From Stichopus chloronotus (taxonomy: Eukaryota > Echinodermata > Holothuroidea > Aspidochirotida > Stichopodidae), in NCBI GenBank assembly GCA_021234535.1, contig CM037842.1, positions 3,375,315-3,439,314 of the forward strand: 64,000 nt of DNA, read 5' to 3'. Of the stretch, positions 1 to 13,400 are shown one piece after another (within the stretch, counting starts at the first letter, position 1; the number at the start of each line of letters is the position of its first letter). Under the pieces are notes generated by a model. That model searched no databases and was not told where the DNA came from. It saw nothing but the letters and a program-made list of their open reading frames with translations. A program made the position numbers and the translations under genes.

Positions 1-1409
1 AAAACTGCATTTTAATTTGTTCTCCTTGTTAGCCTTTATTCCTTTTTTTTTCATTTTCTTCGTACATATTTTAGGCCTCCTCCTCCTAGGTAGAACATGG
101 AACGTAGTTTTGTAAATGGTTGTCAATGTTACCCAGGACTCTGCAGGTACATTAATGGCTTTAAAACTAAGAAGGGCAAAGTTAAAGAGACGCATGAAAC
201 ACAGACTCATGAATATTATCTTACGAGCCACAGCGTAAGAAGAATTCAAACTTAACGACTTTCCCCTCTACTGTGGGGCTTTCTAACAATCAGTGGCATT
301 GGCAGATCACTTTTTACCACAAATCTGTTAAATAGACAAGCTTCTACTCGATTTGGAGAGTGAAAGACCAAAAAGTTATGTAACATCTATTTTACAAATC
401 CATATCCTACTTTTAAAGGATACGCAGGGTTATTTTCTTTTATTCTGCTTTAATTTGTTTAGTCTTTTCTAATTCTTCGTCACGAATATCGGAAACAGAT
501 AATACATTCGTTGATAATACCTTAATTGGTCTGGTGTTTAAACACTTTCAGGTGTCTTTGCCTCAATATCGTCTGTTGGTATGAGACTATATCCATCATA
601 TTCCATCCTGGTGTCACTAAAAATTATGATGACGATAGGAGAAGGAAGAAAGGTGACGAGTTAATTACCTGCCCAGCCACATATTACTGATCCCTACCTC
701 TGGATGACTTCTAGACAATGCTTCCTTCCAACCACAAATTTCAAATTATCCCTTACCTAAAATTTTTGGGTAAATCGGTAATCTCTCAAGTAGTCCCATG
801 CCATGCATTACCCTTTGTTTGTTTGGTATTTTTGTTTTGTTTTGTTTTTGTTTGTTTGTCTGTTTGTTTGTTTTGTATTGATACCTGCAACAACTGCCAC
901 TGACAACAGAATCGATAATTGTTGCAAGAATAATCACCTACGCCACATCAGATAGAACAAAAAATCGAAAAGGAAAAAATAAAAACAAAATTAAAAAAGA
1001 CAACATGGGGATAAATTATCATTTTCCTTGATAAGGTTTGCATATAATGCCTTTTAAGTTTTTTTTTTTCTTTCTATAAACAGTGAGTGGAACGTTATCT
1101 ACAAACACCATTCAGCTTTACTTTGGTGTGCACAATAAAATTAGTTTGGGTTGATGCAATCATAGCATTGTTTTGCTCACATTATTTCATCACTGTGATA
1201 GCATGAAAATAACAAATATTAGCTACTCAAAGTTGATGCTTTCACTCAATGAAAGCGTTTACCACCATCTTAAACATTTAAATATGAATCCATATTTTCA
1301 ACAAAACAACAGTACAAGCAACAAGTCAAAACTGCGACTTCACTTTATTTACCAACAGAGTACTCTTCCTTGTATATCTTTCATACTCCTCACCCAGAAA
1401 GGTGAAAGA

Positions 1410-1590
1410 GTAACTCAGCAGTTTGCTGTTTAACTAGATGGGTTACTCAGAGTCCCATAATTAGATTGGTTATTCGATCAGCAGTGTATGATCATATGGA
1501 TTACTCAGAGTTTTATACCTAGATGGGACACTTAAAACCTATATCTAGATTGGTTACTCAGATGTTATAACTAGATGATTTACTCATATG
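1410..1590. repeat. Degenerate short tandem repeat (about 25-35 bp unit)
   Basis: The phrase 'ctagatgggttactcagagt' recurs in diverged form five or six times: at about 1433, 1461, 1495, 1520, 1545 and 1570. Variants read 'tagattggttattc', 'atggattactcagagt', 'ctagattggttactcag' and 'ctagatgatttactca'. Unit length varies, so this looks like an old minisatellite. No coding potential is seen. Confidence 0.55.
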
Positions 1591-4500
1591 TTTCTTGCAT
1601 TCTTTTAAGTCAGTTTGAAAAGGAACCAGGAAACAATGTATTTCTAGTCCTGCATACGTTGTAGCTTACCCAAGAACATCTTGGCAAGACAAAATTATTT
1701 TATTCTCCCGGACAGAGTTACACAGAACTGCTGTTGTCAGTCCAACGACATGGTTGCAAGCACAGACCAACGACCAGCCACACAGAATACTTCATACAAT
1801 ACTATACTTGACCAAAAACCGTTGGCCCTTTGTCATAAACAAGAGACTTGAAACTTCTATGTATATATACTACAGAGAATGGGGCAGTCCCAATGTGAAC
1901 TTTTAAATTGATATTCGGGATAAACTTATCTTTCAACCGCAGTATTAGTGGCCATTGAAACCAATAGTTGTTCTTTGATATCTATTCTTGAAAGAGAAGT
2001 GAAAGATCATTAGTATCCTCACTTTCCATTAATTATTAGTAATGGCTGACAAACCATAGCCTTAATGAAACTTGAGAAAAATGTACTTGACGAAAATGCA
2101 TGACTCTACAGTAGAGACGTATTTACTCATACACGACTTCCTTAAGTCTCTTCCTTCAATGCAAACAACCACACACACACGTGAACACACACATACAAGT
2201 AATGTAAAGAATATGAGGGGTGTTGACTTCAACAACTAAAATTGTATCACAAAACATCATTGAAAGAAAGTGCAGTTTGTATTTATTTCAATGAAAGTAG
2301 GATGATTGAATCTTTTTTAATTGAATTTTCAATCAAATTTAGTGCTGAATTTGTTACTGCTACCTTACTTTCTATTTGCTCATAACGCTTTGCACGATAT
2401 GCGTCATTTAACGTGGCCACCATACAAAAGGTGCACAAATCAATACACTCTTTGATGGACATATTTTGTTTCAATTAGCTGAGGGGATTTAAACAATTAA
2501 ACATTTTGGTGAAAACTTACAATAGTTTTAAAGCTCAAGGGCAAACAGGTGCATCTAGAGTGTACAGTGTGTAAACCTTCAAGACACAAAAGCAATATAT
2601 CAAGATGCAAAAGAATGGAATTTTTTCAAGAGAGTGAGTCAAGAGGGGCATCTCATGCTAAATTACCTTTCTTGCAAATAAAAGCACACCAAAACTTTGC
2701 TACTATCTAATGAAATCTCTGATACAAGAGGAGTGGGATCTAATTTCTTTAAATTCCATTATGTTGTTACGAAACGTCACCGTGAATGTCCGAAAGATTT
2801 CAGGGACATTTAAAAAATGTTTACTTGCTGCATCATAGCACTACGTGCTCGTTTTCGTAATTCCTATGCATGTTTTGTAACATACTCTTCCACTGCAGTC
2901 AAAACAATCATGGCCGCAACAACATACCTTCTTTCTTTGCAACAATGGATTGAACGAGGCAGCCACGAACTTAGACTTGGTTGACATCTACATACGTTCC
3001 TGTCGCAAAATAATATCCGTCCTCCTCACTGAAAATTAACAAAAAAAACTCCAGCAAACGAATATGAGACCAGATGATAGAGATATAGAATATAAGATCG
3101 GATCTGAGACCAGATGATGGAAGAAGGATTGCTGATAAGTGAAAGTCGGATTTCACGAATGCAGATGTAGCAAAGACTACTGCAAACACATCCTATGAAT
3201 CCTATGTTAAAGAATTTAATGTGTGACAGTAACTGAGTGACTGAGACTCCACTTGTCACAGTAATTCAAAGTGTTCTAAATTTCATATCACTGAAAAGTT
3301 TGACTGAAAGTTTACACTGTGAACTGACTAAAATTACACTAAACCTGCTTCAATTTGTAAAACTGTTAAACGCAACTTGAAAGCTGTCATTCATGAAGCA
3401 GAAACAAAGCATCCTTACAAAAATATCAATCTAAAATCATAAATTACCTTTACTGCAGATGTACTTTCCATGTTCAGACTATTTGTAAGGCATTTATATC
3501 AAACGTAACTAATCTGCTTGAACAAAGCGTTCAACAATTCTTCCAACTGTCTTGGACATCCAAACACTTTGACAAATAGGCCTTACTGTTAGCATTTGCC
3601 ATTTTGCTGACTCACATAAACTTAAGAACTTAAGAACCGTCAAAGGCAATACCAAAGACAATTTTTGATTTGACATATGTCACAGACAAATCTTTAACAG
3701 TCCCTATGGATATATCACAGGCCACACACTAAACAGATCTCGTTTTTTTGTTTTCTCCAACCAGACATAACCAATTTGGTCATAGACAAAATACTAACAC
3801 ATTAATTCATCATGACCCAACTCTGCTTCTTCGAATGTAAGCACATTTTTTTGTTTGCAAATGGAAGACTGGGGAAATATGTGCAATGCATTATATCGTG
3901 ATCACTCTTCAGTTTTTCTTTTTTTTTCAACGAGATAGTTTAATGACAATTTTAGCAACTACCGTAATCAGTTAGGATCTCTAACTTCAGATTAAAGCAA
4001 AATTTGTTACCAACCAGAAAAATGTCTTAGCAGGTATCAACTGAGATTTATCAGCACAAACATGTCAAGAATCCAGTCTTTACTATCCACATATACCTTT
4101 TCTATCTTCTCAAACCCCACAATAAAATACAATAGTACTAGATTCTAGGTCATCTTCACGGAGTAACTTCAAATTCCCTTTCTCTTTTTTAAAAAGAATA
4201 ATGAAGGGGTACTTAATTAACAAACGTTTGGTAAGTACTCACTATTTTTGTTTAAATAGAGGGATGTACTTGAACGATGGGTGGGTGGTGGTCAAAGTAC
4301 GATGTACTTTGCTATCATTGTTGTACGTTTACTCGATCTTCTTCGCAGTGTCTGAGTTCCTGTGACCTTGTGATAAGCATGGCTTCTGTTAGGTCTCCTC
4401 CACGTTGTGTCTCTCTCTCCGAAAAATACTTTCAGATTTTTTTCATTTACGCTTCTTACATTGTTATAGTGGTATTAAAAGTTTCAACATCAAAAATTTC

Positions 4501-5679
4501 AATTACTGTTCTCCTTCTTATTGGTAACTTAGAGAAAATTTGTTCACTATGTTATATTATGCAGATTATGAAGTTAAAGTGAAGTGTATCCCACCATTCC
4601 ATTAATATGTAGTAGCATACACATATAGTGGAGACTAACGTGCCGTTTTACGAGGAGCTGTGAAGCTGTTCTTGGTTGCTATCTCATTTTCCTAGTTTCA
4701 TCGGGTGATTACCACCGTGGAAAAATAATACCTCTGAACAAGCGTTTCCTCCAAATGCTGGGCTTAATGTTAAATTTGAACAGGTTTGTATTATTGTTGT
4801 TTCATAATTAATGTACCAAAGCAGTGCTGGTATGGGACTAGTGGAATTATAACCTACTCGCAGCGTCCCCTTCCATTACATGAAGCACGGAGAAGATGAG
4901 AGAAGGGAGATGGAATGCCAAATAACGGGACGAATTAGGTAAACGATTATGCTCTAATATGCATCTTAACATATACAAATATTTTTATGTCAACTAAGAG
5001 AAACAAGATTGTAGTTATTGGCAGCAATGTGGCCGGTACTCTAAAAATCGTCTGCACATTAGTTCAAATATCCACTAAATTTCACCTTTTTTTTTTCTTT
5101 ATTGTGGGAACATTTTTTTTCAATCTTGTTAGATATATCCCCCTCTCAATCCCCTCTTATTGGGCAAGTCCGAACGTGAAATGAGAGGAATGTGTATACC
5201 AGCAAAGCTGAAAACGAAAATTAATTGTCGATTGTAGCTTTGAAAGGTTTTTGTTACGTTACGTTGGGTTGTTAGTTTTTGTGTGTGTGTACGTATGTGC
5301 GTGAATATTGGCATTATTCTCACTAAATTCCAAAGCAAATTTGTTCAATACAGTATTTCATACATTATAAGATATGGTTCCTGCTTCACATTGTAAGACA
5401 GAACATCACAGCAATGGAAGTCTCAACTGAGAACTTTGAACGAATTAAGACACTATTGTTCTGTTGTTGTATTGTAGTGTATTGGATTGTTATCTCATCG
5501 CCCTATCGGGGCAAAGAGGAGATATTGTAGTCACTTGGCTAGTGGAGCTATATATTGTACTGTGCACCCATCGGAGAACGGTTGCCATGGAAACGCTTGC
5601 AGTGGATGAGTAGCGAAACCAACCCCAGGACTACCCCATGGTAGTGTGACCATGGGTACAGGAGGGTCCCAAGAGGCCT

Positions 5680-6370
5680 CAAAGTTGTTATTTCCAGCAT
5701 GATTTGAGAAGTGTTTGGGCACTTAATGCAAATTTTTGCAAAAACTTACCTGAGAATGAAATATTCAAGGTGTATCACTTTTGTACTAAAGAGAGTGAAA
5801 TTTCCTGCGTTTGGAGCAACAAAAAAAACAACTTTATCCCAAAGTTTGTATTTCCAGCATATCTTGAGAACTATTAGACCAATTAACTTTATGTTTTTTA
5901 AGAAATTACCTGAGAACACATTGTTCAATATAATATTAGTGTAATGATCAATCCAGTGAATTTTGCTGATTTTTAGGGAAAAAAGGCCAATTTCGAACCA
6001 AAATGTGTGTTTTTAGCATATCTTGAGGACTATTAGACCAATTAACTTAAACTTTTGTAAGGAATTACCTGTTAACACATTGTTCAATATTTTATTACTT
6101 TAATGGTGACTCCAGTGAAATTTGCTGACTTTTGAGGAAAAAAAGTCAATTTTGCCCCAAAATTTGGACTTCCACCATATCTTGAGAAGTGTTAGACCAA
6201 TTAACTTAAGGCTTTGTAAGGACTTCCCTTAGAACGCATACTGTTTAACATAAAATTACTGTAAAGGTAAATCCAGTGAGATTTGCTGAATTTTGTAGGA
6301 AAAAGCCAATTTGGCCCGAAAATTTGGATTTCCACCATATCTTGGGTGATAATTCAGCATTATACGCAAA
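5680..6370. repeat. Tandem repeat, period about 160 bp, 4-5 copies
   Basis: Anchors of the type 'tttccagcatatcttgagaa' occur at 5691, 5851, about 6010, 6170 and 6330, an almost exact 160-bp spacing. Each is followed by a line resembling 'tattagaccaattaactt', then 'aacacattgttcaatat', then 'ccagtgaaatttgctga'. Copies diverge moderately. This is a noncoding minisatellite/satellite fragment about 1 kb upstream of gene A; short open frames inside it are incidental. Confidence 0.85.
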
Positions 6371-7393
6371 ATTTTGCACTGCCGTCCCTATGAACACAAT
6401 AATGAAGATACAGTATATCACTCTCATAGTAAACTGGTGAAATTAGTATGATTGTTTGGTAAACAGCTTAGTTAGAGTCAGCATCTGGGTCAATAGACAC
6501 CGCCTTAAGTTTAGCCAAAACATCTTTAGCAGAACTGACCACTGTGGATAATGTCTTTTATGAGAATATCATTTTCAAGTCAAACAATAATTTTAGCAGA
6601 AGCAGGTCATGCGCAGGTAAATAGGAGACTAATGTGCAAAAAGCCCATAGAGGGATGATCTAATATCCTGCCCTAACTCTTACCACTAAGCTACATGGAA
6701 TAACCGATAACCCTATGTTATAATTGTTTTATGTAGCGTAATGTGCACATATACTTTTCAGCCGTTACTGTTATCATTACTTGAGCCTAGTCGCACCAGG
6801 ATATAACAGTATTGAGATTTTCGGCTCTGATTACCACCATTTTATGCTTGAAGAATATTTGCCACTCATTTAGAGCCAGTTCCCCGAACAAGGCCTCTGT
6901 TAGATGTGGTTGTAGTTAACTATTACAAGTCCCCATTTTTTTTAATGGTGAGTAGGATTTAGCTTGTTTTGGTTTCGAGAGAAAAGGAGTTCCAATTGTT
7001 AGTAAGCATAGTGGTTGGTATTTTACAATGTTAAGCACTCATGTTATAATAAAAGGCATTACCGTATACATTTTGCAGAAAGTTAACCTCCACTCAAACG
7101 CATCGTCTCATTTGACTTTCTAGCACTCATAAAAGTGCACTTGAAGTGAAAACATTTATTATTCGATAATAGTCGGGCTTTGTAAGTCATTATAATTTTG
7201 TTTCCTGGTAACTTATTCACCTAAGCTTTCAATTTCATTTCGATACCTGTATTCAGTTGTGTTACAAATTCAGCGTTAGGAGAAATAATAGTAGTTTAAT
7301 ATATCGTAAGTGATGCGGATGCTTCGTAAGCTGTTTCACGTATGACTTCGTGCTGTTATACTGTTTTAATTTCGTCATCACTTATCACCCACA

Positions 7394-7448
7394 ATGGCGG
7401 CTTCACGAAAAGGTGTTGCAACCAGTTTCATGTCCAAGATACTGGCAA
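7394..7448 (+). CDS. Gene A exon 1: start codon and first half of signal peptide
   Basis: The ATG at 7394 opens 18 codons and ends one base into the next codon before GTAAGT at 7449. Joined to the exon at 8630 it gives a short basic N-terminus, then a hydrophobic run ('[13 protein letters not shown]') as expected of a cleaved signal peptide. The exact phase match supports this start, although an in-frame Met at residue 13 could also be used. Confidence 0.75.
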
Positions 7449-10400
7449 GTAAGTCACTTTTCTGTGTTGTTATATTTTAACCTTTATCATATGTAACAGT
7501 TATCTACGCCGACCATAATTCCTCGTGAGTAACAATACTGAGGTTAAAATAGGAATTTAAATTAATTAGTACAAATGATATTGTTGTTGGTATTCACTAC
7601 ATTACATGTACTCTTGTTCAAATCTTGGAGGTAAATAGTCAACTGAAATTAATGGCATATGGTCTCAAATAAAAGGAATATAAACTCCTACACTAAAGCC
7701 GTCGCGTAACCTCGGTTTTGATGTGATTAAAGTAATGTGTAAATATTGTGAATGAAGAATCTCTATAGGAGACTTAGATCAGTCATCAATATTCGTAATA
7801 CACTTTCAGAGCTTGCGGATCTAGCAGTTTCATTCAGAGGGGATGAAAGTGACTTTAAGGCGCGTTGAATAATACAAATACCCACCACTCAACCACACAA
7901 CATATTGAAGGGGGGGGGGGGGACTTTTAGGGTTCCTGCATAAAGAAGGTATCGATTTAACACGCCATCTTGTCTCCAAGTGCGCGAACTTTTGTATGTA
8001 CTTGCACGTACATGTATGTTAGTCAAGAGGTAATACTGATCCCAACATATTCATTGAAAACAAACTGATTGAGCCAATTTTGGCTTCAGGTAACCAGTTG
8101 CCCCGACTCTCTGATTGTTTGCAGGAGGTCATGAGATTCGTAGTGTACTGCCATGAGCTAGCCTTTTTTTCTTACAGATCCTCTGAAGTGGAATCAGGGG
8201 ACGTCAACGAGTGTGATAGTCTGATACGGAAATATAGTATGCCAGAATTTTTGATTACGTGTGAACTGATAATTGTTTGAAGACTATCTGAAAATATCAC
8301 CAGTATCATTTGAAGAGGGGCATACCAGAAAACAAAGGTCCCCCCGGGGCCAAATATCGCCGTTCCTATGATGAGCAAGTAACCTCCTAACTATATTGGT
8401 AAATGCGTCACTGTACCCTTTGATACTATAACTAAATGCAGGATCAATCATTTAATTCATCTCTTTGAACGTCTATAATTTACAGATCATTCATAATCAT
8501 AATTCAGTGATTGTGCTCCTTTTGCCTTTAATGAGCTGTTTGGAATGTGCTGACACCTTCTCTTGAATGGAATTAAACTCTGACGATTGCAGTTATGCAT
8601 CATTATATGATCTTTCTTTTATCTTTTAGGCAGTATTCTCTGTTTAATGCAACTGTGTGAAACAAACACGGCAGACCAGGGTACTATTCCATTCTATAAA
8701 GTAAAAGTGGGACTCCATACAAATGCTTGCTTAGAGTGCCCAGTTACAAATAATGACAACAGTGGCTTAGCTTGGAGAAGAGGTGATAACAATACGTATT
8801 TATTCAGAGATGATGCTCGCATATATCACGATCAGAACTTCCAATTGACTATTAACAAATGTGCATTGAATAGTTACTCAATGGGAGTCATTAATGTCAG
8901 TATCGGATTAAATGACGGGATGTATACTTGCTGGAAGTCGGGCAGCTTAAGGGCATTCTTTGAAGTCAGTGTCGCAGGTGAGTTAATGCTATTTTTTCAT
9001 AAATGTTATATACAAAAAAGCGAAAGTAGTGACAAACTTGATCTTGGCTGCAAACTAACCAGGTACGTAAGAGTGTGCTTTCCCTGCACATTTGTTATAT
9101 TCGTTAACTCAGAACACAAAGAAGTATGGCACTGTTGCTAAACAATGTAAAAATCTTTGGAAAATTTGAAACATCTTTCAAAACAAACAATAACTTTGTA
9201 AAAGATTAAATAATCTTCAAAAAACAAACTGTGCTCTTTGAAAGCAAACGTATTACCTACAATAATCCTAAGTACAAATTTTCCAACACCACAACAAGAT
9301 TTGTGAATAAAGAATAACCAGGCAAAGAGCCTGTAAACCACACACGCTAAAGCGACCGATGTATTATATATTGTTTCACACTAAGTAAACTTGGTCAAAT
9401 CGAAAAAACAGCATCAGTATGATGTTAATGACACATATGATTGGCATACAAGCACGTTCAGACACTACACTTAACTGACAAAATGAATATAATAACCATT
9501 GATAAAAAAGTTAGACAATATCAGAATATTACCTTACTAATGTTCTATAATCATGTGTGTCTATTTGATATTGAAAGAGGGTGGTCTGGACTAAAATAAT
9601 TTTTGAGTACAAGAGTCTCGCGTTTAAAAGCGCAGGAACTCTTGTTTCAAGTTAAACAAGAACAACGCTCTTAAGAATATTGACATATTTAGACATATAC
9701 AGACGCTAGCGCTGGAGGACCCATTCAATGAACTGCATTCGTGTATCGTTACATGGACTCTCTTTCACTTGCTCATGGTTAGCCAATTCATTCTTATGAG
9801 AGTTGTATACAAACATATTACCATTGAAATTGGCTACAAAAACTAAGACACGAGAAGATCAGATTTAATACTTAATTATTACAAAAAATATACCAACATT
9901 TATCTTCGCTATGCATTAGAGTATGAAACATATTTCAAGTACCTTCAAGTACTATACTTCAGGTACCTTAAAATGTGCTACTCAGGAAGAAAGAACAAGG
10001 AGAAATAGAAATTAACACAACGGAATTGATTACGTCAATATAAACATGTGTGTTTGACTACATTGACTAAAAAAGACTAAAGTGGTATGGTGACATCTCC
10101 ATTCTTTTTTCTTCCTTATATTTGGGAGATGACCATGATATACTAGAAACACTTATTGTAATTTAAATTTTTTGAAGCCGAATGTCTCAGTCAATGAACC
10201 AACAAAGTATTTCAAAAGTCACATGCTCTCGTTTTGTTTTATATTTTATTGAATTATCAGTCAAACCCACCGTTACTATCGCCCTGCTAAATAGTGAGTC
10301 GAATGAAGACAGAAGGCTTCAACCTACAGCTACAGGAGGCTCTGATGTAGAGATACAATGTATTATATCTTCCGTAATTCAACCGTTTAATGTCACCTGG

Positions 10401-13400
10401 TCAAGAAACGGTAAACTACACAAGAGTGAGCAGTTCATCGGTGTGGAGAGAGAAGCTGGCAACTTTACGGCACATTTGAGGTTCAATATGGAATATGAAA
10501 ACGAGAATATTACTTGTCAAGTCGATGGTTATTACACAAATAGTGAACAAAGTAGTGTTCTGTTAACAAGAGAGACCAATTTAGTTACTACAAAGGAAAC
10601 AAAAGGTATAAATTTATTTAAAGGTATACATTTATTTAAATAAAGCTTAAAACAGCACGTATTTCTGAAGAAATAGTTTCAACAAACGGCGGGCTTACTT
10701 CAGAAAATGTATTTTTAATGTCATTCGAAAGTACTTACACATTTGTCCTAATCTACTGCAGCATCTGATAAAGAAGATGTCGACGTAACTTATGTCATGG
10801 TACCAGTACTATTTGGATTGTCCACCTTAATGAGTGTACTCATGTACCTTAAAGTTAAAAGTAAGTTTAATATCAATTTGCAGAATAGCCTCTCACGGTT
10901 AAAAAGTTTATATTGGTATGAATTGACACTGGTAATGACACTGGTAATGAATTTTGACACTGTATTTGGTTGATATTGTTACGGATAATGAGTTTTACAC
11001 ACCAAGGTATGCATCATTGTAGTACTAATGCTTGAGAATCTTTTGACAGGCATATCAACATTGAGTATCGGTGCACGATTTGTTTGGGAACAAGTTGAGA
11101 GGTACCTGAGCTTTCATCGAGACAAAGGAAATCATTTTCTACTTTTCCGTATATCTTTCGTTGATAAAAACCTTAAAACCTTAGTAAAAGGGACGTCTTT
11201 GTTTTCATTACTCGTTGCAATAAGCTAGACATTTAATTAACTCGTGTTCCAAATCTATTTATCTCTGTGGACTTTTCGATTACACCTTCAAGTTTCAAAA
11301 TTTCCACTTTCTTGAATTCTGTTTCCTTCTGTACTGTACCTTAATTCTTATTGTTTTCAACCCACTGGACGTAGCAGTAAATGAATGTAGATCTATTTCT
11401 ACAGTGATATGTAATGGAGATTTTTTTTTTTCAGACATTAGGTCAAACAGACAGGGAAGTGATGAAGCAACGTAAGTAAACGATCTAACTACATAAACAT
11501 AATATGTGAAAGTTAAAACAAGAAGCTTCCTTAAATTGAGAGCCAAACGTTTCATAAATGTCTAAAACGAAAGTGAAGTATCCAAGGTAATGTATATGTC
11601 AAATTAGCTATTGACAGGTTGTACTTCCATATAAACCTGACGAGGAAATAAACAATATGCCAATTGCCAATGCGTCTATCGACAATTTCTAAAATTTTCG
11701 TATATAAATATATAAAACATGTTATGAAATAAATGAGGAAAAGGCACTTTTGTCGATGCCTTCAATCTTGCAATGCCTGACAAATACATTTAAATACCTT
11801 TGACACTTCGCTTTATTTTTCGACGTTTATTGAACACTTTTCAACCTGTATTTTTGCTTTTCGTTATATCTGTGAGTATTTTCTTACCTTTTTTTTCTCA
11901 GTATTCTCGATTTTATGATTGACTTTTGATAGTGTCAATACTTTTTAATAGATTGCAATTACTCCAACTCTTTGATTAAAGTAACTCTGACTGCAAGTTT
12001 TTTTTTTTTTTTTTTTTTCCTTTAACGAATTGTGCGTAGTCATCCCGTGTCGTATACTACAACACTAAACAGATCTGTTGAGGGAGAAGTTCAATACGAA
12101 TCTCCTCAAGAGATGATTGGGGGTATGTACTGTTGGGCTATTATTGGGTTATCATATGGTATCATCATCCTGTCTAGAATTTTGTCCCTTAGTCTAAATT
12201 AACTAAAAAACCTGAATATTTTTTCTTTTTCTGTTAATGTTTTAGATATATACTTTTATGGAGACAATAATGTCCTAAATCGAAATAATTTTGTGTTGGT
12301 AAGTTTTATACCTTGCACTGGACGAAGAAAGAGATGGATTGCTTCACCGAAATGGAAAGGCAAGTCGTCGGTAGTGGCAACTACTTTGTGCGGTGAGTTA
12401 AGCCGAATGTTTCAAATAAATATCAGTGACACAATTGTGTTGCCAGTGTAACATATAAATCGTCTGGAAACTGTGTTAAAGCCAATTCAATTAAGTTAAT
12501 CACCACTTTCTGTCACTGGAACATCACGACGCTTGATTAAAATAAAGAAACTGAAATAATTTTATATGAATTGTAATATCACTTTTAAACAATGTGTGGA
12601 TTGTTTTGCGTTTTAAAGAACTGTTAAACGCTTTGCACCTATTGTCACAAGTTTCTGTGCTCATTGGTGTGTAATTTTTTGTGTTGATTTCTGTTTTTGT
12701 AGCTGAGATAGCAAAGACGGAAGACTGGCTTGATATGAGACTACTTGCTGAACATTTAAGGCATATTCCGAAACACGAAAACGTTGTAGCAATTTCTGGC
12801 TGTGATACTGATCAAAGTAAGCAAACTAGTCACTGGTGTTTAACGAATTTAATACTTCATTAAAGAGCAACAGCCACAACAAGGACAGTCATTCATTTTG
12901 CTTTAGTAGCATTCAACATTGCATAACAGAACACTAGGTGGTCAAATTAAAGGTGTCTTATTAATGTTTTATGTTTTATTAATCTTTTGTGTGTTTCGTA
13001 AATAACATCATGATTGTGTTGTTTAGTTTTTTTATCAAATTTTAATTGTCCTTCTCATGTTTCATGTCTTCCTATTTGTCTCGACACAGTTCCTTACTAT
13101 ATTTATAGCGAACACGTCACGAATGGTACTCTTCGAGATATTGTCTCTAAGGCAAAGTACGATGAACTGTATTCCAAGACGATATATATGCAAGGACTGA
13201 GAGGAACCACAGAATCAACAGATGTTTATCGCATTGGATCATTCTTGTTAGAGCCTTTGAAAGCAATATTCTTTCTAGAATCTATAGACGTAAGAATTCA
13301 AATATTCTAAGTGATAAATAGAAAGAATATTTTAGAAAGTGCTCTTTCTTCATTACCAAATACTCTGTAAAGTTTGACATAACGTTATTTCATCCCTATA

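Larger units (their letters stand above)
1..7393. other. Intergenic region upstream of gene A
   Basis: No convincing gene is visible. Open stretches on both strands are under about 100 codons and lack recognisable domains or phase-compatible splice chains. I looked on the minus strand for a NACHT/Ig partner of gene A, by analogy with the B/C pair, and found none. The region holds AT-rich sequence, short CA/TG tracts near 2170 and 5280, a degenerate short repeat at about 1410-1590 and a 160-bp tandem repeat at about 5680-6370. The promoter of gene A must lie at its right end, but no TATA box or other element stands out. Confidence 0.6.

Noticed and set aside
2283..2474. Minus-strand 63-codon frame with Cys-rich start
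   Set aside because: It looks somewhat protein-like, but no splice chain or homologue could be found in the window.
4277..4582. Plus-strand frame of 101 codons with a hydrophobic middle
   Set aside because: No recognised domain, no convincing splice sites in phase, no paralogue elsewhere in the window.
12299..12304. GTAAGT inside gene A exon 7 as a donor
   Set aside because: Splicing here would drop the segment leading into the kinase beta-3 strand and leave phase 0, which does not fit the next exon. Reading through gives a continuous kinase N-lobe.
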